From: Aphrocallistes beatrix
Lineage: Eukaryota; Porifera; Hexactinellida; Sceptrulophora; Aphrocallistidae
DNA: 64,000 nucleotides
Reading direction: 5' to 3'
NCBI GenBank assembly: GCA_963281255.1
Contig: OY725489.1
Location: 3,844,001-3,908,000 of the forward strand
Shown here: in pieces, positions 33,856 to 45,096 of the stretch
Layout: each line of letters begins with the position of its first letter
How positions within the stretch are numbered: position 1 is the stretch's first letter
The notes under the pieces: generated by a model
Database searches by the model: none
Told to the model about the DNA's origin: nothing
Seen by the model: only the letters and a program-made list of their open reading frames with translations
Position numbers and translations under genes: made by a program

Positions 33856-34985
33856 TATCGGTTAACCAGTTAATCGCTGAAAATAATATAAGACAAAATT
33901 ATTAATTAATTAAGCATTGCTTTATTCACAGTGCGAAACAATCCTTGCTATTCAACTTCTATTCGCAAATTGGTTATGCGTATTTTATAATTTAGTAGAT
34001 TCCTCTGTAATATCGTGGAAAGTAGATGGGTCTGTTGGCTATGTACTATCTTCTGGATAGTCGATCCGATACTATTATCCGTTTTCAAAGGCATTACACG
34101 CTGAAATTTGACCAAAAATATTATAATTTGATCCTATTATCAAATTTATTTTGGAAAAATTTATGACTTCAGTTTTTGATCATTTACATGCTTAGCAATA
34201 TTTTTTAGCATCAATACCTCGTCTCCTATCACATTAATACCTTTATTGTACAATGATTACTTCTATTGTTACATCTATATCATTCTGATCTAGATAGCCT
34301 GGTTTCAGAATTCTATTCTCCTGTTCACTGTGCACATTTCAAAGTCTTATGTAAATGATCATAATTTTGATTCGTTGCGCAGTTTGAAGTCAATATGATG
34401 CAATAACTGTTCAATTTTATTTCTCCACGGTGTAACTTCATTATTTTAACCTTTTGACAGCATTTTAAATTTAATGAATAAATTTAGCTAAACTTTGATA
34501 ATCTTCGATTTGATGCATCAAAAATGATGAACTCGGCATGTCATAAACACATTATATACATACTAATAGGTAAATGCTGCGTATACTATCCTCGATGCTA
34601 GACCGGATCAAAAATTGAAAGTTATAAGGTCTACGTATCATTCCCTCTAGGAATAGTTGCCTACACTGTTTCTTCGATATTTCGTAAATTCAGATTTTAA
34701 TATTTCTGTTTATTAAACCCTTCCACTTCTGCGGTATGGCTGACGTACTTTCATCAAAATATCACTAAATTAGCTGTAACTTTAATATATTTCCCTTTGA
34801 AACTGTAAATGTATTAAATGCGTAAATAAAGTGAGCTATTTGTAATCGAACCAAATAGTATATATCGAGACGACTGAAGTTTGTAATTTTTTCAACATCA
34901 GGTTAAATACTAGTCGACAAATCCATGTTTATACTAAATAATATTGACATCGGTTAACCGGTTAACCGCCCTGGAGGAATGGGTG
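33856..34985. mobile_element. Repeat with GGTTAACC ends, related to 22579-22923
   Basis: Left CGGTTAACCAGTTAATCGCT; right CGGTTAACCGGTTAACCGCC. The segment 34858-34925 matches 22766-22835. Most of the interior (33900-34800) is unrecognised and could be a second insertion. Confidence 0.45.
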
Positions 34986-35445
34986 TTACTTTAGCAGCGG
35001 ATTCGACGTGTCGCACTTAAATGTTAATAACTCTATGAATTTAGGTCCGATTTGAAATATGATTATATCAACGTGTAGAGTAGGTCTGGACGTTTCATAA
35101 TCTCAGTTCAAATCCCGAAATATCCAGTGATCACTTAGCAATTGACCTTGTAATTTGTGTCACAGTTTTTCATGAATATCTCAAAAAGTATACGAGTTAT
35201 CGAATCAATCTTAGGCACATATGTGCTCCAGGTCTGGACGTTTGTGTAGTTAAAATTTGAAGTCGATAAGTTAAGATTTAGTGAATATATGGTCGATTCA
35301 ATTTTTCATAGTTCTTAAGTGTTACTTTAGCAGCGGATTCGCCGTGTCGCACTTAAATGCTAATAACTTTATGAATTTCGATCCTATTTGAAATCTAATC
35401 ATACCAACGTGTAGAGGAGATCTGGACGTTTGTGTTCTTAAACTT
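34986..35445. repeat. Direct repeat around AGCAGCGGATTCG motif
   Basis: GTTACTTTAGCAGCGGATTC followed by G(A/C)CGTGTCGCACTTAAATG occurs at 34985 and 35322, with similarity continuing ~120 bases each. A related CTGGACGTTTGTG(T) tail appears at about 35235 and 35424. Function unknown. Confidence 0.75.
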
Positions 35446-35741
35446 TGAAGCTAATAAGTTAAAATTTGTTGAATCTATGATCGATTCAAATTTTCACTGG
35501 TCTGGCTCGAACCAACCTATAATAAATGCATCTTCAACTTCACTATGATTATGAAAGTATAGACTGTGTTTATCCCTAGTACTTGGTTAAGAAGCACTTC
35601 TTTGAATGTTATATTCAACTTGAAGCATTATTATCCATTGTGATATACAATAACTGCCGATCTATGTTGTCATAATCCCTGATGTGTTGTATAAGGCGGC
35701 CTGCGTTTGATTATTGTGCCATTGGTCAATCGGGACATAGT

Positions 35742-36955
35742 CAGTGGCGTGGCTATGGGGGGGCCTGGGGGGTCCTAGGCCCCCCCAAAATTTTATAATT
35801 TACTAATTTAACCTACTACACTTTTTCAAGTGGGCATATATGTGGCGTTTATTCGAGGGGAGTTATTCCTTATTCTGAACACGAATATGTTGTACGTAGT
35901 ATATTGATTTGGTAAGGCAATCTATTATTTACACTTACATGAACATAATTGTTTGTTATGTCTTGTTAGCTTCATACACGAGTTCATCTATTCATTGTAA
36001 AACCTCGCACACTTGAGATTTTGGCGTTAAACCAACTGTCTATTAAGTAAGAAATCCATTATAACGTTTATTATTATTGTTAATTCCACTAATCCTATCC
36101 TGATATACTAGTACCCTCCAATACCTTGTACTACCTTTGCACAACGCTAGCTTCGACTAAAGATTTAGGTTATCATGAAGCGTCAAAGATCAATGCTCGA
36201 ATTTACAAATAATTACAAAAGAATACAAGAAGAATGCTCACAATGTAAAGCACCAATATGCCCCGAATTGCCACAACAAGAAATACGAAGCCTAAGTCCT
36301 CATTGACCTCAACAATATTGACAGACAATAAACAACCAAAATATAATGAAGAATATCCATCAGACATAGCCCAAAGTCGCACAGACAGTCCCATCCAGCC
36401 GCGGCAACCTTCATTTCCGAAAACTATTATTAATAAGAAGCTACATTCATTTGGTTCGAAATGGTATGAACTCTACAAACATAGGGAATATTCGGTCCAG
36501 CGTGATGCAGTTTATTGCTTTCTATATAGATTGTTTCCTAGTCAATCTGGACACATAGAGCAAACTTTTGTCAAGATAGGCTTTCGTAATTGGAAGAAGG
36601 CAAATTCATGCTTTATGCATTGAGAGTTGTTATATGTTGTATATTTACTGATTATTATGTAGTACACAGACTTAAGTTCACTAATTGTGAACATGAATCA
36701 AGAGACCAAAATTTTGTTGACTTTTTAATAAGCGAACTCAATATAATAGAAATCTACGTACCTATATGAACTGGTTCATGGAAAAAAATACTTCAATCTA
36801 ATATCGCTCACAATTTGCGAACCTGATGGCATATATGTTATGTTAATTGTATTTTATGCGGCATGCAACATAATGTGTTAAAAATTAGAAGCCCCATAAA
36901 GTTTGTCACATGATCTTGAGGCCCACCCAAATTTTTTCACCTGGCCACGCCACTG
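35742..36955 (+). mobile_element. Non-autonomous hAT element
   Basis: Ends CAGTGGCGTGGC and complement, with perfect 8-bp target duplication GACATAGT at 35734-35741 and 36956-36963. Carries a shortened gene (36175-36623) for the N-terminal zinc finger of a hAT transposase. Confidence 0.92.
36175..36623 (+). pseudogene. hAT transposase N-terminal fragment (TTF-type zinc finger)
   Basis: The likely original start is ATG 36175 (MKRQRSMLEFTNNYKR), which runs into a stop at 36304. A shifted frame from 36258 continues with SFGSKWYELYKHREYSVQRD, AVYCFLYRLFP and FVKIGFRNWKKA, the TTF zinc-finger pattern heading ZMYM1-like hAT transposases. It ends at 36623 with no catalytic domain. The element is therefore a deletion derivative needing a transposase from elsewhere. 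Confidence is good for the family. Confidence 0.78.
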
Positions 36956-36963
36956 GACATAGT

Positions 36964-37474
36964 GACTACTAACCATTGAAACATTGCCATAAAAATCTAA
37001 TGAGCCAGTTTCTGATATATTTAGCTTATTCTCTCCTTGATCTCAAAGGACAACTCCCTCATTATAATGCATTTAGTCCTGATTAGATTAAAATTCAGAT
37101 GTAAAATTTATTATATTTTTGTTTGTCTGATAACTTCGTTAATTGTACTCTGAAATTGGCTACATTGTAAATGTAATCTCGCTTGCTGTAACAATCTCAT
37201 CCTTACATGATACTAAACATTTAATCTAGTGATAAAAAATAATTACCCGCGTATTCACTTATTTTCACACAGCCACTTCATTCAGTTACACATATTGGCT
37301 TTGCTTCGCTAACCATCATCGAATAGCATTTTGACTTCAATACTTATTTGTTTAATCTGTTTCCAACTTCCGATGGGATTGGAATATTATATATTACTAA
37401 TTTAGGTACAGCTAAATTAAATAATGCAATGCCAAAAGTAGCCCACAGTTCACGCGGGTATTTTAGTATTGACA
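36964..37474. other. No supported feature
   Basis: AT-rich, nothing recognisable. Confidence 0.45.
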
Positions 37475-37592
37475 TTAACCTTACTTGGACTTGGGGTCAA
37501 AGGTATAAATAGAAAATTCCCATTTTCACTTTCAGTTCACTTTCAATTAACTTTCACTTTCACTTCAACATTCCAAGTTCAATTAGGGTTAA
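37475..37592. mobile_element. Short TTAA-flanked MITE
   Basis: 118 bp from TTAA 37475 to TTAA 37592. Ends CCTTACTTGGACTTGG and the complement of CCCTAATTGAACTTGG. Body is a TTTCACTTTCA run. An inverted copy is at 59643-59765. Confidence 0.78.
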
Positions 37593-38479
37593 TTAATATC
37601 AGAATAGTTTAATGGTTAAAATTATTTTTACTAACTGAACTTGAATATTGCTAGTGATTGATTTCGAAATAAGATTTAGATATAACTGTCATATATGTAT
37701 CATTTTAATTGACAAAAGCATTTATTAACCTTATTAAATCATTAAAACACAATCTTCATAATACAAATAAAATGTTGATCCAGTAGCCAAATTCTCGCGA
37801 GATATTATAATAACACCCATAGAGATCTCTCTTTGAAAACTGCGTCGCGTAAGTGCTAGTCAATCATCACTCAATCTTCCTTGACAGAATGTTGTGGGAT
37901 ACTTTTGATGATTGTTACAGAATACAATGACACAAACAATGAGTAATATAGTCATCAGGTTACTTGCTTTTTTCAAGAGTTAAGAGTAGTCATCGTTCAT
38001 ATAGGAAGTTGCGTTATCGTCAAGTCTACATAAATATTTGGGGTAAATGTAAAATATGTATCAGGAATTTGTAATCTTACGGATTCTTACCACATTTTTA
38101 ACGGTGCTTCGGATTTCGGTGTTCTCTGGAGTTGTATGTGGATGGTGGTAGCTACTTATTTTATACTTGAGATCGTACTCAACTCTAATTGAATTAAGCT
38201 ATGAAGAGGTTAAAAATGAATAATATCAAGAATACACACTAATCATAAAATAAACAAGGTACAAAATATTAAAAAAAGGATTAACATGTACAAAATATAA
38301 TACCTATACTAAGACGTTGATTGAGCCAGACATTTATGATACTTTATGATGTGATGCGATTTCAATGAAATCAAAAAATTCAATGAAAATAAACTCAACG
38401 AAACTCGAAATATACGGAGAATGGCATTATATTTACCGCATATTAAAAATTCAGCGTTCTAAATTCATTATTTTGTAAA
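37593..38479. other. No supported feature
   Basis: AT-rich. Should contain the left end of the DD41D element, but no matching inverted repeat was found. Confidence 0.4.
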
Positions 38480-39610
38480 TTATAGCAAATGTTCCAAATG
38501 TCCTCCTTTTAGCTCTGTACATTTCTTGAGCCATACCACAAAGTTATTCATGACATCTTTGCATACTGAGCTGGGAATCTTTCTAATTTCTCCCCTGATG
38601 TTTTCTTTCAACTCGCTGATGGTTCTAGGCTTAGTAGTATATACTCGGTCCTTTAGAAAGCCCCATAAGTAGAAGTCAGGGGGGCTTAAGTCGGGGCTAT
38701 AGGGGGGCCACTCAAAATCGGTCTTGAGACTGATAACTCTTGAGCCAAAGTGTTCTTTGAGCCAATCTCTCGAGAAATACGAGGTGTGTGAGCTTGCTCC
38801 ATCTTGTTGGAACCAAAAGTGAGTCAGAAGTGATGGATAGAGGATTTTGAGCTGCTGCAAGATGAGATCAAGGACCTGGACATACCGTTCTTTCGTAATG
38901 GTAACCGCCTTGTGATTTTCCTCAAAGAAGAAGGGTCCGATGATTCCTTTAGCCGAAATGGCTGCCCATGCCGTACATTTTTCTGAATGTAGTGGTTTCT
39001 CAGCAACCTCTATTGGTCTCTGGGTTCCCCAGAACACGTTTGTCTTGGAGTTGACTTTGCCGTTTAAGTGAAAGTGGGCTTCATCGGATATCCACAACAG
39101 TGAAAGAAAACGGTCCTGACTTTGAATTTTTTCCAAAAATTTCTTGGCTATTTGAAGTCTTTTTGACTTGTTAGCAGTTGTTAACTTCTGTTTGGTCTGA
39201 ATTCTATATGGAAACCTCTTAAGATCATTGATTAGGACCCTTCTGACTGTGCTTGGAGAGATTTTTCTGTCCAATGACAATGATTGACTCCTCCGCCTGA
39301 TTGACCGTTTTGGGCTGAATTCGACAGAGTTACGAACCATCTCAATTACTTCCGTTGTTCGCTTCTTTGGCCGACCAGAATGCGTTTGTCGGTCATCTGA
39401 CTTGCTATTGAGGTTTTGAACCGTCCCATGTTTCCTAAACTTCTCCACCCAACGATAGATCAACGATTTATCGGGAGCAACTTCCGTCTGGAACGATGTA
39501 CGGAATTGTGTTTTTACAGACTCGTATGAGGAAGTTCTAAAGTAATGTTCCACACAGAAAATTCGGTGCTGCAACACCCAATTTGGCATTTTCTGATTGT
39601 CTAGACTCAT
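38480..39610 (-). CDS. Tc1/mariner-superfamily transposase, DD41D (rosa-like), intact frame
   Basis: 376 residues, uninterrupted. N-terminal paired helix-turn-helix (YRWVEKFRKHG near 50; a second with SPSTVRRVL near 125). Catalytic residues: Asp in WISDEAHF, Asp in FQQDGASSHT, Asp in SPDLSPPDFYLW. 41 residues lie between the last two, the DD41D signature described for rosa elements. Ends with CTELKGGHLEHLL, a usual C-terminus. The right inverted repeat (TTTGAATCACCCTG ending 39704, then TA) lies ~95 bases upstream of the start, but no left repeat was found. The enzyme may therefore be intact while its own element is immobile. It would act on TA sites in the nucleus. Confidence 0.9.
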   Translation of the reverse strand: MSLDNQKMPNWVLQHRIFCVEHYFRTSSYESVKTQFRTSFQTEVAPDKSLIYRWVEKFRKHGTVQNLNSKSDDRQTHSGRPKKRTTEVIEMVRNSVEFSPKRSIRRRSQSLSLDRKISPSTVRRVLINDLKRFPYRIQTKQKLTTANKSKRLQIAKKFLEKIQSQDRFLSLLWISDEAHFHLNGKVNSKTNVFWGTQRPIEVAEKPLHSEKCTAWAAISAKGIIGPFFFEENHKAVTITKERYVQVLDLILQQLKILYPSLLTHFWFQQDGASSHTSYFSRDWLKEHFGSRVISLKTDFEWPPYSPDLSPPDFYLWGFLKDRVYTTKPRTISELKENIRGEIRKIPSSVCKDVMNNFVVWLKKCTELKGGHLEHLL

Positions 39611-39724
39611 GCTAATAAGAAAATATAAGAATAAATCGGATTAGTAGAGAAATAAAGACAGTGATTCAAAAACCTTTTGGGTTGCATTTTTTTGAATCAC
39701 CCTGTAAACAGGACAATAATTAAA

Positions 39725-40590
39725 CTAATATATAATAGTTGGGTGGTATTTTACAGCTAAAATAGGTTCATAATGGCAATGCACATTTCGAATGTATAGG
39801 CCAATTGGTGTTGGATATTTCAGGGTCTCATCCAATCCAAGACCTTTCCCAGAAAAAAAGACCCAACGAGTTCCAGCAGATCCTAAATATGTCCATATAT
39901 CAATATTTAGTAGCAAGGCTGTAGCAAATATTTCTAGATCAGTTGCCCACTGACCATCTCTATGCATGCCTGTTTTGTTTATCCAGTCTTGTACAGCCCT
40001 AAAATTACTTTGTTGGTAAACATATTTAGTACGTAGAAACTTATCACAGCTTGTCTTCAATTTTCCTAACATATTAAATATTAACAAGGATCTTACTTTA
40101 ACATAATTAGATTGACTTCCAGTTAATAAAAATGAAATTGTACGGAAATAACAATTACCATCAGGTACTATGTCTTCAATCACATCAGGTTCACAATCCA
40201 TTAGATTTTTGTCATTAATTTTTTCTAATGTAGTATAAACCACCTTTTTAAATAATGGAAGATTCAATTTTCTACAAATTTCAACTTGCCATTCTTCTGC
40301 TGGTGGTCTGAAACCTGGCAAAATATACCTAATGATCTCCAACTCAACCAAGTCGACATCAGTGACAACCGAAACGTCACTTAAGGGGTTGCTTTCAACA
40401 TCTTTAATTACTATCGAACTATTTTCACTATTTTTAGGTAATTTTCTTAACTCAGAATATTTTTACTAGCATGTGGTATAAACACTTTCTTTCCTTTAAG
40501 AGATGCCGTATCTTTACTAACAATCACTTCAGTCGAAAATTTCTTATCAAAAGGGAGGTTTATTTTTTTAGGAAGTAAATAACTACAGTG
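39725..40590 (-). pseudogene. OTU-domain cysteine protease module, transposon-associated
   Basis: The frame 40390-39725 is open: FRPPAEEWQVEICRKLNLPL, then the OTU active-site block PDGNCYFRTIS (Cys nucleophile with preceding Asp), GQWATDLEIFATALLL, and the closing NVHCHYEPILAV with the catalytic His. OTU proteases cleave ubiquitin chains or related isopeptide bonds. Upstream (40560-40400) the frame is broken by a stop after KNILS. The module follows on the same strand after a transposase-like gene (40560-42860). It resembles the OTU end of the integrase gene at 58-63 kb, including the W-Q...I-C-x-x-L lead-in. The OTU domain alone is uninterrupted. Confidence 0.75.
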
Positions 40591-41266
40591 CTTTTACTTT
40601 TTCGGGCCCATTTTTCCTCACAATTTTCTTCGGAGATTTCCCTTGAACGTTTGTACTTTGTAAATACTTTTGTAGCTCTGGGACGGAAAGCAAATCGAAA
40701 AGCTGCTAAACGGTCGGTAATACTGGGATATAACATTCTAATAAAATCTCCTGGTCTTAGACAAATTTGAATGTAAAATATCAATCTTAACTACTCGCAT
40801 CCAATTCTCTGCTATGGCGTTACTAAAATGCGATATTTTATTATCACTCCCAGTGGTTACAGATCCTAATATGATTCCACTCCATAGAGGGATAATAGGG
40901 AAGTAGTAAGTAAGTAAGTAATCAATGATTTCAGGATAATAATAATCATTTTTATTATCATTATTCTTTGAGGAAGATGCATTATCCATTAAAATTGTAT
41001 TCCTACAAGTTTCATATATGTGTGAAAAATATCTTCCAAAGGGGGACTTTGCACGATATGTCCTACTTTCAGGAGAAGAACCATTAATATCATCATGTTC
41101 AAAATCACTATTTTCATCGTTTAAATGACAAGACTTATTGCAAATACAAGATTCTATATTCAAAAAATGATATTTCAAACTTTCTGTACTAAACTTACTT
41201 AAAAATACATTGCACAGTGAAGAGAAAAATTTCGTCAAAAGTGGCATTTCTGTACATTTAATCATA
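40560..41266 (-). pseudogene. Transposase-like protein, C-terminal part (unclassified)
   Basis: Frame 41265-40738 includes a cysteine segment (CICNKSCH), an acidic run, and LTYYFPIIPLWSGIILG followed by ISHFSNAIAENWMRVVKIDI. A frame change then leads to RPGDFIRMLYPSITDRLAAF. The W-S-G ... N-A-x-x-E-N-W ... R-P-x-x-F-I layout recalls the C-terminal half of a transposon-derived arthropod protein family I cannot name. Upstream continuation lies at 42604-42860, beyond the inserted Tc1-like element; the OTU module follows downstream. Broken by at least two frameshifts. Confidence 0.4.
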
Positions 41267-41268
41267 TA

Positions 41269-42601
41269 CAGGGTGGAACATAAGTGCTGTCCTATTGAGT
41301 TTTGTCAAATAAATGGAATTTTAAGTTATAGTATGCTATGATTCACTTATCAATATAATCTCCATCTCTTACTATTACAAATTTAATACGATTAGGCATA
41401 TCTGCCACCAAGTTCGTCAAAATGTCTGGATCTATCTGACTCCACGCTTTTTTAACTATTTTCACAAGGGTATCAATATCACTTGGTTGTCCCATCTCAT
41501 CTACCTTGCCTTTGACGATTGCCCAAAGATTATCGATAGGATTTAAGTCTGGGGAGTTGCCTGGCCATTCTTCCTTCTTCCAAAAGTGGGGGAAATTGTT
41601 TTCGCACCACTCCTGAGTCAATTTAGTCGTGTGGGCGGGGGCGCCATCTTGTTGAAAGATAATCTCGGACATGTTTCTTGACATCGCAAGCTTTAGGATT
41701 GAGCCCTTCTTGGCCCTACGTTTGAGAGCATCCTTACAAGTGTTTGCCAGAATAAAATCACGATAATAAGCTCCGGTTATAGTTTGGCCTTTGGGTACAA
41801 TGTGCAAATCTGACAGAGCCTGGTGTGACATCATACCCCACACATGAACTTTAGGAGGAAATTTCACCTTGTAGCATGGAGGTACAACTTCAGGGTTTCG
41901 TGCGATCATTTTGGCGATTAGGGGTAGAGAATAACTCGAAAGGACACTCATCTGAACATAAAACCCTTTTGAAATCATCAACAGTCCACTCTTGGCGCTC
42001 CCTGGCAAACTTGAGACGATTTTCCTTCTGAAGATTCGTTAGTTTCGGCCTTTTCATCCGTTTGTAAGATTTTGTACCTAAAGAATTCGCCAAATATCTT
42101 CGAACAGTGGTGTGAGTGATCGGGTAGCCCATGCTTGCTATTCTTTTAGCCAATTTTCTAGTAGATTGCCTTCTTTAGTAACTGATTTAGAATCACGATT
42201 TTTGCCACACGGTGAAATTTCGGCGGTCGTCCAGACCGCGCTTTTGTCTCTAGTGTTTTCCCAGAATTGTGAATGCTGTACCAACGTCTAATCGAGCATT
42301 CACTAACGTTAAGAGTCTGAGCAACTTCTTTTTGCGTCATACCTGTTACAACCATGCCGATTGCCTGAGATCTGAGCTCTAAACCGTGGTCATTGACATC
42401 CATATGCAAAAAATAAGCGCCAGAAATAAAGACAATATATGAATATCAAAAATTAATAGTTCAATTAGGAAATGCTATATAAAATGACCTAATTGATAGT
42501 TTAAATGATTTTTGAAGTATAAAGCCTGTTATACTTATTGTTGCATAATAAGAGCAATTTCTAATTTATTTGATATAGGACAGCACTTATGTTCCACCCT
42601 G
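41269..42601 (-). mobile_element. Tc1/mariner-superfamily element, DD37D
   Basis: 1,333 bp with 27-base perfect inverted repeats (CAGGGTGGAACATAAGTGCT ...) flanked by TA at 41267-41268 and 42602-42603. Inserted in the transposase-like gene. Confidence 0.94.
41343..42409 (-). pseudogene. Tc1-like transposase (DD37D), two frameshifts
   Basis: Read as three frames: 42409-42158 (MHMDVNDHGLELRSQAIGM, helix-turn-helix with MTQKEVAQTLNVSECSIRRW), 42153-41890 (ITHTTVRRYLANSLGTKSYK, CSDECPFELF with the first Asp) and 42008-41343 (KVHVWGMMSHQALSDLHIV, QQDGAPAHTTKL with the second Asp, PDLNPIDNLW). The third acidic residue is Asp, not Glu, 37 residues after the second, so DD37D as in maT-like elements. 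Frameshifts lie near 42165 and near 41900 (a small deletion after NRQNDR). Otherwise full length. The same lineage as the DD37E copy at 282-1627 is possible given the shared layout. Confidence 0.9.
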
Positions 42602-42603
42602 TA

Positions 42604-42860
42604 CCCAATAGCGCACAAGAATATCAAATTTGGCTCTACGTAATACACCTTTACTTTGTATTTTATTAAAATTACCATAACTAAGTGCTAGTTCAGTATT
42701 TTCTGATGAAGGAAATTGTTCATAATAATACTTAGCTGTAGATTCTCGACTAACTTCAGATGCAACCTGCAACCTCCTACTATTAGAAAGTCTTCTAGAA
42801 TGAACTATTGTACTGGCTGTATGTTCAGAAGACAAGGTACCTGTGACTACGTATTCTACC
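42604..42860 (-). pseudogene. Transposase-like protein, upstream part
   Basis: Open on the minus strand from the TTAA element edge to the Tc1-like insertion. It includes RRLQVASEVSRESTAKYYYE, FPSSENTELALSYGNFN and SKGVLRRAKFDILVRYW. Joining across the Tc1 element with one TA gives a stop rather than the next frame, so an extra frameshift exists or an intron was here. Part of the same decayed gene as 40560-41266. Confidence 0.4.
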
Positions 42861-43545
42861 TTAAGGATACCGAAAATTTACAAATTACCTTGAGGCCTCT
42901 AACCCCGAATATTTTGAACCAATTAGGGAATATAATCCATACTCCTAGCAGTACAAAGTATAATTAATCGGTTTAGAATGAATAAAGAGCTTCTAAAAAG
43001 TATATTAGGAAGTTAGAGGGATAGTCTACGACTTTAGGTTTCAAGTTAGGATTTTCGAAAAATGCTACGTCATCACGTGATAAAAATTTAAAACTTAGCA
43101 TTCCATTCAATGTAGTACACTTATTATTTAAGAATCAGATATATACCGTCTTGAAAAGTATATTAGGAATTGAGAGTTAAGAATTTGGGTGTGTATTTCC
43201 CGAGATATGGCGGAATCTGTTTTTGGACCATAAATGGGGGGCTTTCACCGAATTTTGGAGATAAATGCTTTGAACTTACAAAATAATCATGTTGAGTGCT
43301 TCAAAATATCTGTATACATTGCTAGTGCCTATTGCATTGTTTTTTGAGTATAATAGCTACTTTTGGGAATTTATTTCATGACAAGATTCGCCATTTTCTA
43401 ATATATTCAAAGTTCTCCATAGAATTTGTATTACAATAAAATCGATGATAAGTCAAGGAATATATACTTTTTGACAAAGAGATGTTTGAGGAACCTATAT
43501 ATTATCATATATATCCATTCATTTAAGATTATAATAGATCATATA

Positions 43546-44542
43546 CCGGGTGGTTCAAAAAAAAGGAAACCCATTTTGAAATTCCTATAGCCCAGCTATT
43601 TTCTGTCCAAAGTCAATGAAACTCCGTAATTATAAACTTCTAACGATCTACTAAAAGTATTCAAAGCATAATCATTCTAATGTAAGGATAAGTGGTGATT
43701 TATAAGATGTGCTCCATATGCCCTCCGTTCACTTCGATACATTTTTTGATCCTAAGACTGAAGTCCTGCATGACAGCTTTCAAAACAGGCCCCTTAATTG
43801 CATTTATCTCGTCTTTGATCTTCTCTTTCAGCTGGTTTAGGTCTCTCGGCTTCTCTTCATACACTTTGTTCTTGAGATAACCCCACAGATAGAAATCTAG
43901 GGGACTAACGTCTGTAGAATGGGGTGGCCACTCAATTTGACACCGTTTGCTAACAATTCTCTTCTTGAAGTGCTGCTTCAGCCATTCAATGCTGACATTG
44001 GCAGTATGTGGCGTTGCACCGTCCTGCTGGAACCATTGTCTATTCAAGGTAGACTTGAATCTTCTCTGAAGCTCTTCAGTCATCACTCTCATCATTGTAG
44101 ACCTTGATTTGGGCAAGATTTGTGACCTTTTTCTGGTCGATCGTTTCGGTGACTATTCAACCTACTCCCGAACCATAGCAATAACTTGGGATGTGCGGCG
44201 TCTCTTTCTCCCAGAATGAGTTTCTCTGTCTTCACACTTCTTATTAAGGTTTTTGACAGTGCCTGCATATTGAAACTTCTTCACCATCTTGAATATGGCG
44301 GACTTGGTTGGGGGTAGTTCCATCCCGAAAACATGTAAAAAGTTCTGTCGCGTTTTTGCGAACGACTTTGCCTCTAAATATTTCTGAACACACCATACAC
44401 GCTCTTGAGTTGTCTACTGCCTTGTTTTTGGCATATCAGAGGTATTAGCTAACATAGTATTTTAAAATATTATTGGGTTATAATTAAAACTAACCAAAAA
44501 GGTCCAAAACAGAAATGGGTTTCCTTTTTTTGAACCACCTTG
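43546..44542 (-). mobile_element. DD41D mariner-like element, internally deleted
   Basis: 997 bp. Ends CCGGGTGGTTCAAAAAAAAG and complement of CAAGGTGGTTCAAAAAAAGG, flanked by TA (43544-43545, 44543-44544). Inserted in TTAA element copy 3. Confidence 0.92.
43700..44452 (-). pseudogene. DD41D transposase with central deletion
   Basis: The N-terminal piece (44452-44110) has ERVWCVQKYLEAKSFAKTRQ, FKMVKKFQYAGTVKNLNKK and three stops. The frame 44116-43700 has WFQQDGATPHTANVSIEWLK and DVSPLDFYLWGYLK, ending CIEVNGGHMEHIL. 41 residues separate the two visible Asp residues. The region with the first catalytic Asp is deleted between RSTMMRVM and the LNRQWF block, so no activity is possible. About half the length of the intact relative at 38480-39610. 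Confidence 0.88.
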
Positions 44543-45096
44543 TATCTTTTTTTTTCAATAGTTTTTAAGCATTGACATCGAGCACTTTGGGGGCCATAGA
44601 GTGGTTTGATGTCCGAACTTTACCTACAATCTATTATAACTTTAGAACTAATGGTCGGATCTGAACAAATTTTTCAAAAAAATGTTCAGAATTCTTTTCT
44701 ATACACAGTAGCTAATATCACAACGGCCATTTCCCGAGCATTTTTGAATTGAAGTCCCTCATAAAGATATTTTTGATTCGATTTCAAGTGCCTCTTTTTC
44801 TAAATTCATCTGTTTTAGAATATTTAAAGGGGCCAAAACCATTTTGAAGTTCATATAATCGAAAAAATATCAGATAAGTTAGAAAATAATTGATGAATGC
44901 GCCGCAAAACCACGAATAACTTGTGATTTTTAGTACGCCTGAGCTTTAGGTGCTTAGTTCTAGAATATCAAAATAAATACCGTCCAACAAGTACGATTAG
45001 ATGGTAGACTACTCAATAATCCGATGGAATTAACCATAAAAAATTCCACCATTTTTTTTAATGCTAGGCGATGATTTTCGAGGGCGGTATCCTTAA

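Larger units (their letters stand above)
42861..45096 (+). mobile_element. TTAA-flanked element, copy 3 (internally deleted)
   Basis: TTAA at 42861-42864, GGATACC, then a jump to sequence matching copy 1 from about 1773 onward. It ends CGAGGGCGGTATCC and TTAA at 45093-45096. Contains a DD41D element at 43546-44542. More diverged from copies 1 and 2 than they are from each other. Confidence 0.9.
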
